A DNA stretch of 64,000 nucleotides, taken from Bifidobacterium aerophilum (lineage in GTDB: Bacteria; Actinomycetota; Actinomycetes; Actinomycetales; Bifidobacteriaceae). Position numbers and translations under genes: made by a program. How positions within the stretch are numbered: position 1 is the stretch's first letter; every line of letters starts with the position of its first letter. The stretch spans positions 53,037 through 117,036 of the forward strand of contig NZ_WHZW01000010.1 in assembly GCF_010667685.1 (NCBI RefSeq), written 5' to 3'. The notes under the pieces are model-generated. The model had not been told where the DNA came from, did no database searches, and saw only the letters and a program-made list of their open reading frames with translations. Positions 26,617 through 34,518 of this stretch are shown here, one piece after another.

Positions 26617-26644
26617 CGTTCCCCAGCCTCCGCTGGGGGACGTT
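26617..26644 (+). terminator. Terminator after the 57-aa gene
   Basis: CCCCAGC (26621-26627) pairs with GCTGGGG (26632-26638), and flanking ACGTT/GACGT adds to the stem. It also faces the end of the converging symporter 4 gene. Confidence 0.6.
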
Positions 26645-26657
26645 CCTTATCCACGTC

Positions 26658-28259
26658 TCACCCACGCCGGGCGACGTTGATGACGTTGTTGTGGCCCCAG
26701 CACTGCTCGTACGGCATGCCGGTCAGGCTCTCGACCAGCGCGCGCGTATCGTCCGTCACGTCGGCCATCGAACCGCCCTCGCGCAACCGCGCGATCTCGG
26801 CCAGCAACAGCTCGTGGTTCTCCCGATTGAGCCTCAGCCGGTACGTGAACACAATGCCGACGATGCAGATCACGATCGGCACGAACGAGAACAGGCACGC
26901 GAGCGCGAACACGGTCTGCGGCGGCTGCGACTGCGCGCCCTCCACGAATCCGGTCGCCTCCAGGACCAGGCCGATCACGATCGTCTCGGCTGAGGAGAAG
27001 ATGTCGTCGATCGTCGAGTTGATGGCCGCATACTGCCCCTCGCGCCGTTTGGACGTGATGATCTCGTCCACGTCGGGGATGAACGTGTACGTGTACTGCG
27101 TAGCGTTCACCACGCCCGTGATGCCGAAGTTCATGAACAGGCCGAGGCCGATATACAGCACGGCGCGGGTGCCGGTCGGCAAGGCCCCGGCGTTCATCGC
27201 GAGCACGAACATCGCGAGGAACACGAAGATCACCTCGATACCGCCGAGACGGTACGCCCGCGGGCCGCCGATGCGCGCGGTGACCCACATGAAGAAGCCG
27301 ACGCACGCGATGCCGAACAGCAGGTTCACGCCGGTGGCGAGCGAGACGGTCTGCGGGTCGAGCAGCAGCACGAAGATCACGAAGTACGTGTTGAGCGTGC
27401 CGCGCACGGTGCGAAACATCTCCTCGGACAGATACAGTCCGAGATAGTTGCGGAATTCCTTGACCTTGAGCACGGACAGGAAGTTCCAGACGACCGAGAC
27501 GAGCCGCTGGCCGAAGCCGAGACGGCCGTTTGCGGCAGCATCGTCGTCGCCGACGTTCACGTCCGCGTCGGACACGTTGGTCGATTCATCGAACGGCCGC
27601 TCCTGGATCGACAGGAACCCGAGCAGCAGCACGGCGGTGCCGATGATGCCGTACAGCAGGGCCATGTTGAAGTACGATTCCCAGTTGTCCTTGCCCCAGA
27701 TGGTGAACAGGTAGACGTTGAGCACGGACAGGAACGTGCCGCCGATCGCGCCGGCGATCTGGTTGACGCCGACGAGCTGCGCGCGCTGGGTCGGGTTCTC
27801 GGTCATCTCGCTCGGCAGACCGTACTGCACGGTGGTGATGCCGGCGAAGAACGCCCAGTACAGCAGGTTCGCGAAGAAGTAGACCGGAATCGGCAGGTTC
27901 GGGATCCACAGCAGCAGGTAGAAGACGAAGTTGGCGGGGATCGCGAAGATCAGGATGGACCGGCGGCGGCCGAACCTGCGGCCGAGCGCGTTGCGGTACA
28001 TACGGTCGGAGATGTATCCCCAGACCGGTCCGATGACGGACGCGACGATCTTGCCGGTGGCGATGAGCACGGCGGTGACGGCCATCGGCACGTTCAGGAA
28101 CGTGGTGAAGTAGAACATCTGCCACGTGACGATCATGGTCTGCATGACGTACGACAGCGAGAACGTGGAGTAGCCGAGCTTGGCCTTCCACGGCAGCGGT
28201 TTGACGGTGGCTTCGGCGGCTGACTGGCGGCCGTGCGGCGCACGTGATGACTGTGACAT
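26658..28259 (-). CDS. GPH-family sugar:cation symporter 4
   Basis: A 533-aa MFS_2-type symporter, closest to symporter 2 (WKAKLGYSTFSLSYVMQTMI; GKIVASVIGPVWGYISDRMY; C-terminal block YEQCWGHNNVINVARRG). The central cytoplasmic loop has a distinctive acidic insert (DADVNVGDDDAAANGR). The start at 28259 is supported by AGGAGG. It is divergent from the second giant GH2 gene, with two family A operators between, so transporter and enzyme should be induced by the same signal. This is the clearest importer-enzyme pairing in the island. Confidence 0.9.
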   Translation of the reverse strand: MSQSSRAPHGRQSAAEATVKPLPWKAKLGYSTFSLSYVMQTMIVTWQMFYFTTFLNVPMAVTAVLIATGKIVASVIGPVWGYISDRMYRNALGRRFGRRRSILIFAIPANFVFYLLLWIPNLPIPVYFFANLLYWAFFAGITTVQYGLPSEMTENPTQRAQLVGVNQIAGAIGGTFLSVLNVYLFTIWGKDNWESYFNMALLYGIIGTAVLLLGFLSIQERPFDESTNVSDADVNVGDDDAAANGRLGFGQRLVSVVWNFLSVLKVKEFRNYLGLYLSEEMFRTVRGTLNTYFVIFVLLLDPQTVSLATGVNLLFGIACVGFFMWVTARIGGPRAYRLGGIEVIFVFLAMFVLAMNAGALPTGTRAVLYIGLGLFMNFGITGVVNATQYTYTFIPDVDEIITSKRREGQYAAINSTIDDIFSSAETIVIGLVLEATGFVEGAQSQPPQTVFALACLFSFVPIVICIVGIVFTYRLRLNRENHELLLAEIARLREGGSMADVTDDTRALVESLTGMPYEQCWGHNNVINVARRG

Positions 28260-28634
28260 CGGTGTTCCTCCTGCTTCGTTGCGTCTGCGGTTGCTCGTCA
28301 GACCCGTGCGGCCTGGCCGTGCGGCGTGGTGTCGGTTCGCGGGTTACGCCGCGATGGCATGGCCCGGATCTGCCCCGTGGTGTCGCGACTTCGCGACACG
28401 CCGTTGATGCATCGTTCGTTGATCTGGTTCAAAACTATATCATCGTTAAGATTTTCGCGCCATCAACGGCGTTTTGGCAGCCTATCAAATCAACATTTTT
28501 CAACAATCTTATCGTTGAGATGATATGCTGGTTCACGTCACATAGAAGTTCACCGGATCCCCTCACAAAGGAAGCCGGTTCAACACGCAATGCTGCACCA
28601 AGCTCGCTCATCACAAGTCAATGGAGGTCTTACG
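28260..28634. promoter_or_regulatory. Divergent control region with two family A operators
   Basis: ATCATCGTTAAGATT (28439-28453) and AATCTTATCGTTGAGAT (28505-28521) have centres 69 bp apart between divergent symporter 4 and GH2-2. A separate perfect palindrome, GTGTCGCGA/TCGCGACAC (28380-28399), sits nearer the symporter and could be another operator. The GH2 ribosome binding site GGAGG is at 28623-28627. Confidence 0.7.
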
Positions 28635-31600
28635 ATGACGACAGACACCAACCCGACCGACGCGTTCCCGCAGCGCGCCAACGATTTCAACCACGGATGG
28701 CGCTTCTTCCGCGGCACGCCGAACGGCGCGGAGAAGCCGGCCTACGACGACGCCGACTGGCGCCCCGTCACCCTGCCGCACGACTACGGCGTGGAAGGCA
28801 AGTTCTCGCGCAACGCCCGCGCCACCGTCGGCTACCTCAAGGTCGGCGAAGGCTGGTATCGCAAGACCTTCGTCGCCCCGGAGTCCCTCGCCGGCAAGCG
28901 CGTCACCCTCGACTTCGACGGCGTGATGGACCGCGCCGAAATCTGGCTCAACGGCGTCAAGATCGCCGAGCACCACTACGGCTACACCGCGTTCAGCATC
29001 GATCTGACCGGCAAGCTCAAGCTCGGCGAGGAGAACGTCATCACCGTGCGCTCCAACAACGAGGAGCCGAGCTCGCGCTGGTACGCCGGCGCCGGCATCT
29101 ACCGCGACGTGACGCTCACCGTCACCGAGCCGGTCCACGTCGCACGCTTCGGCACGCAGGTCACCACTCCGACGCTCGAATCCGACGTCAAGGACGGCAT
29201 CGCGAACGTGCACGTCGCCACGATCGTCGCCAACGAAACCGCCACCGACGCGGCCGTCATCCTGCGCAACGAAATCATCGACGCCGACGGCACCGTCGTC
29301 GCCGCCGTCTCCGATCACGTCACCGTCCCCGCGAACACGCCGGACACCACGCACGCGGCCGCCCACTACGACGACGCGGACGCGGCCAACCGCTACGAGC
29401 AGACCGTCACCGTGTCCGAACCGCACCTGTGGAGCACGTCCGACCCGTACCGCTACACGCTGCGCACCACCGTGCTCTCCGAGTCGGGCGACGAGATCGC
29501 GGATGCGACCGAATCGAAGATCGGCCTGCGCTGGATCACGCTCGACCCGGCGTCCGGCCTGTATCTCAATGGCGTGAACATGCGCGCGCTCGGCATGTGC
29601 ATGCACCACGATCTCGGCGCGTTGGGCGCGGCCACCTACCGCCGTGCCGTCGTGCGCCAGCTTGAGATCCTCAAGGACGCGGGCGTCAATGCCATCCGCA
29701 CCAGCCACAACCCGTGCTCGAAGGTGTGGGCCGAGGAGTGCAGCCGCATGGGCTTCCTGCTGCTTGAGGAGCTCACCGACATGTGGACCGCGCCGAAGAA
29801 CCGCAACGACTACTCCAACTACTTCGCACAGGACTACCCGGAGGATCTCGCCACGATGATCCTGCGCGACCGCAACGAGCCGTGCGTGTTCATGTGGGGC
29901 ATGGGCAACGAGGTCGCCTGGCAGGAGGCCGAGATCCCGATCGCGGCCGACCTGACCCGCCGCTGCCACCTGCTCGACCCGACCCGCCCGAACTCCGTCA
30001 ACGACGCGTCCTACCTGTCCAAGGGCATCGACGGCATCGGCAACAAGATCCACGAGCAGATGGACGTGCGCGGCTACTCCTACATCAACCGCGACCAGAT
30101 GGAGAAGGTGCACGAGAAGCACCCGAACGACGTCATCCTCAACTCCGAATCCGGCAACTGCACGCCGTGCCGCGGCTTCTACGTGCACCCGACGATCCTG
30201 ACAGACGAATGGCAGCTGCGCGGCCGCGACTACCCGTTCGCCAAGGGCCGCCGGCCGTGGACGGAGGACACGTACGAGATCTCCGACTACAACGTCACCA
30301 CGAACCGCGGCTACCCGCTCGACATCGCGTTCGACCGTCTCGTGAACCTGCCGTTCAACGTCGGCGAGTTCGCGTGGACCGGCTTCGACTACATCGGCGA
30401 GCCGGCGCCGTACATCTCGAACTTCTACTGGAACAAGCCTGAAATGCCGGAGTCCGACGGCACCGTGCTCGCGCCGTTGCGCTCGTACTACGGCATGGTC
30501 GACACGGCCGGCTTCCCGAAGAACCCGTGGTGGCTGTACAAGGCGCTGTGGACCGATCCGGAGGATGCGCCGATGGTGCATCTGCTGCCGCACTGGAACT
30601 GGGACGAGGGCGAGTCGGTGGCCGTGTGGGCCTACACGAACGCCGCGTCCGCGGAGCTGTTCGTGAACGGCCGCTCGCTCGGCAAGCGCGAGTTCGAGTC
30701 GCACGAGGCGACGTTCCATCTGAGCAACAAGTACGCCGACAAGCCGTTCGAGTACCGCTACCAGAAGAACGGCAACGAGCCGAAGCAGCTGACCCTGCAG
30801 TGGGAGGTGCCGTTCGAGCCGGGCACGGTCGAGGTCGTTGCGTACGACAAGGCCGGTAAGGTCGTCGCCCGCGATTCGATCACGACCGCCGGCGCACCGG
30901 CTGGAATCAAGCTGGTTCCGGACCGTCATGTGATCGATGGCGACGGTCACGACCTGAGCTTCGTCGAGGCCGACGTGATCGACGATGCCGGCGTGATCGT
31001 GCCGCGCGCGAACAACGAAATCGTGTTTCACGTGGAACACGGCGTGCTGCTGGGCACCGACAACGGTTATCAGGCGAACACCGAGCCGCTGCAGTCCCCG
31101 GTGCACTCCGCATACTCCGGCAAGGTGCTGGCGATCGTCGCGTCCGACGGCTCCGGCAAGCCGATTCGCGTGACCGCAACGGCCAAGGGCCTGCGCTCCG
31201 ATTCGGTCGAGGTGTTCCTGAGCGAGTCCGTGACCGACAAGGCTGCCGACGCCGTGCTCGAGGTGCGCGACGCCGCGGTGCGTGTGCGTGCCGGTGAGAC
31301 GCCGGCGTTGCCGCAGACCGTGACCGCGCTGCTCGCCAACAACTCCCGTGCCGAAATCCCAGTCGAATGGGCCACCTCCGAGCTGCTCGACCAGGCCACC
31401 GCAGCCGCCGCCAAGTCCGGCGCGCAGTCCTTCGTCATCAACGGCGAGGCCGCCGGCCTGCCGGTGCACGCGACCGTCACCGTCGCGCATCCGCTCGCCG
31501 CACGTCCGGTCACGCTGGCCGCCGCAGCCGGCACCGATCCGGTACTTCCGGCCCGTGCGATGGTCGTTTTCGACGACGGTAGCGAGACCGACGCTCCGGT

Positions 31601-33542
31601 CGCATGGACGCCGTCCGGCAACGGCACGTTCAACGGCGAGATCGAAGGCTACGACCTGACCGCAACCGCCACCGTGCGCACGCTGGCATCCGCCGACGAC
31701 GCCGCGCACGACACGACCGACCTCGCGTCGATCACCGTGGACGGCAAGCCGCTCGCCGACTTCGCCGCGGACACGCACCGGTACACGCTGCACCGCGCGT
31801 ACACCGATCCCGCGCCGGTCATCGAGGTCACCGCGGCCGACAACGCGACCGCGTACGTCGTGCCGCCGCTGCACTACCCGTACGGTTCGTACGTCGTGCG
31901 CGTCACGTCCGAGGACGGCGAGCAGCACAACTCGTACGCGCTCGATCTCGACGTGCCGCCGGCACCGGTCGCCGAAGTGACGATCGTGCCGCCGACGCAC
32001 ACGCTGGCCGAGGACGACACCGTTACGCTCGAGGCCCGCGCGACCGACGAGGTCGGCCGTCCGATCGAATTGGCAATGAACGACGACGCGACGGTCACGT
32101 TCGCATCCAGCGACGAATCCGTGGCCGGCGTGACCGATGACGGCACCGTCGAGGCCCGCCTGAGCGGCACCGCGAACATCACCGCGTCCGTCACCTACGG
32201 CGGCGTGACCAAGACCAGCGCGCCGGCGATCGTCACCGTCACGGCCGGCAGCGAACCGAAGACCCCGGTCAAGACGACCGTCGCCAACGTGCGCACCGTC
32301 GCCGGCACCACGCCGACGCTGCCCGCCACCGCGATCGTCACGTTCGGCCACGGCGTCGACGCGCCGCTGCCGATCGTCTGGGAACCGGCGTCCGACGCGG
32401 TCTTCGCCACCGCCGGCACGGTCACGCTGCGCGGCAAGATCGCGCGGTTTGATCGCGACGTGACGACCACCGTGCATGTGGTCGAGGTCGCCGCCGTGCA
32501 GACGGTATCCCTCGCGACGATCACCGGCATCGAGCCGCTCATCCAGGAGGACGTACCCGAAGTCACCGTCTACTGGTCCGACGGCGCGAAGGAACAGCGC
32601 CCGGTCACGTGGGATGTTCCGGAAGCGGCCACGTACCGCCATCCGGGCACGTTCTCGCTGCTCGGTACGGTCGAAGGCATCGAGGAGCAGGCCGTCGCGC
32701 ACGTTCGCGTGACCGACGATCACGAGCAGAACCGCGATCTGTTCTCGTACCGCAACGACGTGTACCCGCAGGTGCGCGCCTCCTACACGAACCCCGACCC
32801 GAAGGCGCAGGAGGACAGCTCGCTGCTCATGGACGGCATCGTCTCGTACACGCCGCGTGTGGGCTACAACCTGAAGAACCGCTGGTCCACCACCGGCGAT
32901 CCGTCGCGCACCGCATGGCTGGAGTACCGCTTCGGTTACGGCGAGGAGACGCCGTTCATCCTCGGCGCGTTCACCGTGTACTACTGCCTGGACGGCGAGC
33001 ACGTGGCGCTGCCGGAGCACGTCGGCGTCGAATATCTCGACGCGAATGGCGACTGGCGGCCGGTGCGTAACCTGACCGTCACGCCGCATCCGGTCGAGCA
33101 GACCAACGACGCCGCGTGGGTGTACGCGACCGTCGGCGACAAGCCGGGTTCGTCGATGTCGTCGAAGGGCGACGAGACGACCTACTCGTTCGACATGGTG
33201 CGCACGTCGCGCATCCGGATCACGTTCGAGTCGGCCGAGGACGCGGTCGTGGCGATCACCGAGGTGCGCGGCGACGCGCAGATCCCGGCGCTCAACTCCG
33301 ACGCGACGATCGCAGGCCTGACCGTGGACGGCGAGGCGCTGGCCGGATTCGACCCGGCGGCCGAAACCGTGCACGTCGCGGCCGGTCATGAGTCGAGCCT
33401 CGCGGTGCTGCCCGCCGGCAACAACGCGGCCGTGACCGTGGTGCCCGGCGCCGACGGCTCCGGCAATGCCGAAACGCAGGTGATCGTCACCTCCGAGGAC
33501 GGCACCGCCACCCGCACCTACCACGTCGTCTTCGACAAGTAG
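28635..33542 (+). CDS. Giant GH2 glycosidase 2 with Ig-like and discoidin-like tail
   Basis: A 1,635-aa GH2 enzyme, paralogue of the protein at 8238-13331 over its full length. Domain order is the same: sugar-binding jelly roll (WRFFRGTPNGAEKPAYDDAD), Ig-like domain and TIM barrel, with acid/base Glu near residue 426 (MGNEVAWQE) and probable nucleophile near 505 (LNSES). Several Big-type repeats follow, then the NRDLFSYRNDVYPQVRASYT discoidin-like module and a short cadherin-like end. The region around the nucleophile and the following loop (GNCTPCRGFYVHPTIL) differs from the first copy, so the specificities probably differ. No signal peptide or anchor. The start at 28635 has GGAGG at 28623-28627. 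A 14-bp hairpin follows the stop. Confidence 0.9.
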   Translation: MTTDTNPTDAFPQRANDFNHGWRFFRGTPNGAEKPAYDDADWRPVTLPHDYGVEGKFSRNARATVGYLKVGEGWYRKTFVAPESLAGKRVTLDFDGVMDRAEIWLNGVKIAEHHYGYTAFSIDLTGKLKLGEENVITVRSNNEEPSSRWYAGAGIYRDVTLTVTEPVHVARFGTQVTTPTLESDVKDGIANVHVATIVANETATDAAVILRNEIIDADGTVVAAVSDHVTVPANTPDTTHAAAHYDDADAANRYEQTVTVSEPHLWSTSDPYRYTLRTTVLSESGDEIADATESKIGLRWITLDPASGLYLNGVNMRALGMCMHHDLGALGAATYRRAVVRQLEILKDAGVNAIRTSHNPCSKVWAEECSRMGFLLLEELTDMWTAPKNRNDYSNYFAQDYPEDLATMILRDRNEPCVFMWGMGNEVAWQEAEIPIAADLTRRCHLLDPTRPNSVNDASYLSKGIDGIGNKIHEQMDVRGYSYINRDQMEKVHEKHPNDVILNSESGNCTPCRGFYVHPTILTDEWQLRGRDYPFAKGRRPWTEDTYEISDYNVTTNRGYPLDIAFDRLVNLPFNVGEFAWTGFDYIGEPAPYISNFYWNKPEMPESDGTVLAPLRSYYGMVDTAGFPKNPWWLYKALWTDPEDAPMVHLLPHWNWDEGESVAVWAYTNAASAELFVNGRSLGKREFESHEATFHLSNKYADKPFEYRYQKNGNEPKQLTLQWEVPFEPGTVEVVAYDKAGKVVARDSITTAGAPAGIKLVPDRHVIDGDGHDLSFVEADVIDDAGVIVPRANNEIVFHVEHGVLLGTDNGYQANTEPLQSPVHSAYSGKVLAIVASDGSGKPIRVTATAKGLRSDSVEVFLSESVTDKAADAVLEVRDAAVRVRAGETPALPQTVTALLANNSRAEIPVEWATSELLDQATAAAAKSGAQSFVINGEAAGLPVHATVTVAHPLAARPVTLAAAAGTDPVLPARAMVVFDDGSETDAPVAWTPSGNGTFNGEIEGYDLTATATVRTLASADDAAHDTTDLASITVDGKPLADFAADTHRYTLHRAYTDPAPVIEVTAADNATAYVVPPLHYPYGSYVVRVTSEDGEQHNSYALDLDVPPAPVAEVTIVPPTHTLAEDDTVTLEARATDEVGRPIELAMNDDATVTFASSDESVAGVTDDGTVEARLSGTANITASVTYGGVTKTSAPAIVTVTAGSEPKTPVKTTVANVRTVAGTTPTLPATAIVTFGHGVDAPLPIVWEPASDAVFATAGTVTLRGKIARFDRDVTTTVHVVEVAAVQTVSLATITGIEPLIQEDVPEVTVYWSDGAKEQRPVTWDVPEAATYRHPGTFSLLGTVEGIEEQAVAHVRVTDDHEQNRDLFSYRNDVYPQVRASYTNPDPKAQEDSSLLMDGIVSYTPRVGYNLKNRWSTTGDPSRTAWLEYRFGYGEETPFILGAFTVYYCLDGEHVALPEHVGVEYLDANGDWRPVRNLTVTPHPVEQTNDAAWVYATVGDKPGSSMSSKGDETTYSFDMVRTSRIRITFESAEDAVVAITEVRGDAQIPALNSDATIAGLTVDGEALAGFDPAAETVHVAAGHESSLAVLPAGNNAAVTVVPGADGSGNAETQVIVTSEDGTATRTYHVVFDK
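31024..31039 (-). promoter_or_regulatory. parS: parS site (ParB binding) inside GH2-2
   Basis: On the minus strand this reads TGTTCCACGTGAAACA, an exact match to the parS consensus TGTTNCACGTGAAACA. It lies inside the GH2-2 coding sequence (codons VFHVEH). A 15/16 match lies 20.6 kb away inside the paralogous GH2-1, at a different codon position. Confidence 0.72.
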
Positions 33543-33556
33543 GAGATACGGTAACG

Positions 33557-33597
33557 GTCGCGGGATGGAAAATCCGTCTCATATTCCATCCCGCGAC
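33557..33597 (+). terminator. 14-bp perfect hairpin after GH2-2
   Basis: GTCGCGGGATGGAA (33557-33570) pairs perfectly with TTCCATCCCGCGAC (33584-33597). It starts 15 bases after the GH2-2 stop codon. Confidence 0.6.
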
Positions 33598-33668
33598 CTC
33601 ACCACCACCTTTTCAGACCCACCACAACCGAGGTGATGCCTATACGACCACATCCGCTTAGCTGATCA

Positions 33669-33736
33669 GCCGTCTCTTGTTTCCATCCTGCTTCAGACGG
33701 CCGCACGAAGCCTCCGCACAACCCCGCGGAGGCTTT
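33669..33736 (+). terminator. Double hairpin with T-rich end
   Basis: GCCGTCT (33669-33675) pairs with AGACGGC (33695-33701); then AAGCCTCCGC (33708-33717) pairs with GCGGAGGCTTT (33726-33736). This second terminator-like unit lies between GH2-2 and the family A operator of the 41-aa gene. Confidence 0.6.
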
Positions 33737-33791
33737 GCCATATCCGGCCATATGTCAGTCAACCGTCACCTTCCCTTAACCCAACCGCAAT

Positions 33792-33809
33792 TATCTTAAC
33801 GATGAGATA
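33792..33809. promoter_or_regulatory. Family A operator before the 41-codon gene
   Basis: TATCTTAACGATGAGATA matches the family A palindrome. The next ATG with a ribosome binding site is at 33854, so the operator points to the small gene. Confidence 0.72.
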
Positions 33810-33853
33810 CGCTATGCTGGACGTCAGCCAAGCAGGGGAGGAGGTGACGCACG

Positions 33854-33979
33854 ATGGATATTCTCAAGTACGTGAAGCGCGGACTGGTCATGACCGGATT
33901 CGCCAACATGAAGCACATGGACGACGACATGGCCAAGACCATGATCACGATCGCCCGCGAATACGATCAGGACAGGTAA
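33854..33979 (+). CDS. 41-aa small protein controlled by a family A operator
   Basis: A 41-codon open frame starting MDILKYVKRGLVMTGFANMK and ending with TIAREYDQDR. It is amphipathic, Met-rich (seven Met) and has no membrane segment or signal. Three features argue that it is real: a very strong ribosome binding site (GGGGAGGAGG at 33834-33843), a family A operator 45 bases upstream at the promoter position, and normal GC bias at third positions. It belongs to the same regulon as the symporters and GH2-2. No family recognised; a small regulator that binds a transporter or repressor is possible (inference). Downstream is repeat DNA, not a continuing operon. Confidence 0.65.
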   Translation: MDILKYVKRGLVMTGFANMKHMDDDMAKTMITIAREYDQDR

Positions 33980-34518
33980 CCCAACCATCAACGAAGCTGA
34001 TCATTCAGGACAATGGCGTCCGCTTTTCATCGTACTTACATATATTCCGCACACCGCACCGTCACCATGTTCGAGCGATCGCGACACAGACTCGTACATA
34101 GTGATGATTCAGACCTCTCAAATATCACTATGTACGAGCCGACGTCACGATCACTTGAACATAGTGACGGTTGCCGTTCAGCACACAACCGATGTGAACA
34201 ATCTCACGCATGGTTCCGGTGCGAGTCGCGCGTTGCACACCAAGAACGTCGGCATAGCGCTGATTGTCGGCGTCGACAGGGGACAGCAACGCCGATAAAC
34301 GCACACCAACGATGTTGAACCGCACCTCGATTGTCGGACTGGAATAATCCAAGTTCGATGATCGGAAGTACGGTTCATTCACCGCTCACGGCCCCTCGGC
34401 ATTACGCCCCCGAAACTCGCGAATCCCAACATGGCAACTCCCGCGTGCTTACATGCAAGGATTGTTGTAAGCAGACAAAAGGAGGGTGCGCGGCATGACC
34501 GGTGCCAGAAAACCCGTG
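33980..34518. other. Non-coding gap with nested palindrome and dispersed repeat
   Basis: No convincing gene. It contains the nested palindrome 34058-34171, a 27-base word at 34315-34341 that recurs at 45047-45073, and a small hairpin GCTTACA/TGTAAGC (34447-34472). An AAAGGAGGG followed by ATG at 34496 is a false start: the frame behind it is the complement of the reductase gene. Confidence 0.5.
34058..34171. repeat. Nested cruciform-like palindrome
   Basis: The outer arms 34058-34081 (ACCGTCACCATGTTCGAGCG, then ATCG) and 34148-34171 are complementary over 24 bp with three mismatches. Inside, CTCGTACATAGTGAT (34091-34105) pairs perfectly with 34124-34138. The outer word is shared with 24081-24131. 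The same outer/inner layout occurs with unrelated sequence at 38022-38162. Confidence 0.7.

Noticed and set aside
28611..33524. A 1,637-codon open frame antisense to GH2-2
   Set aside because: It mirrors the GH2 reading frame; strong GC bias at third positions removes stops on the other strand. Its product is low complexity (Arg, Val, Gly, His) without domains.
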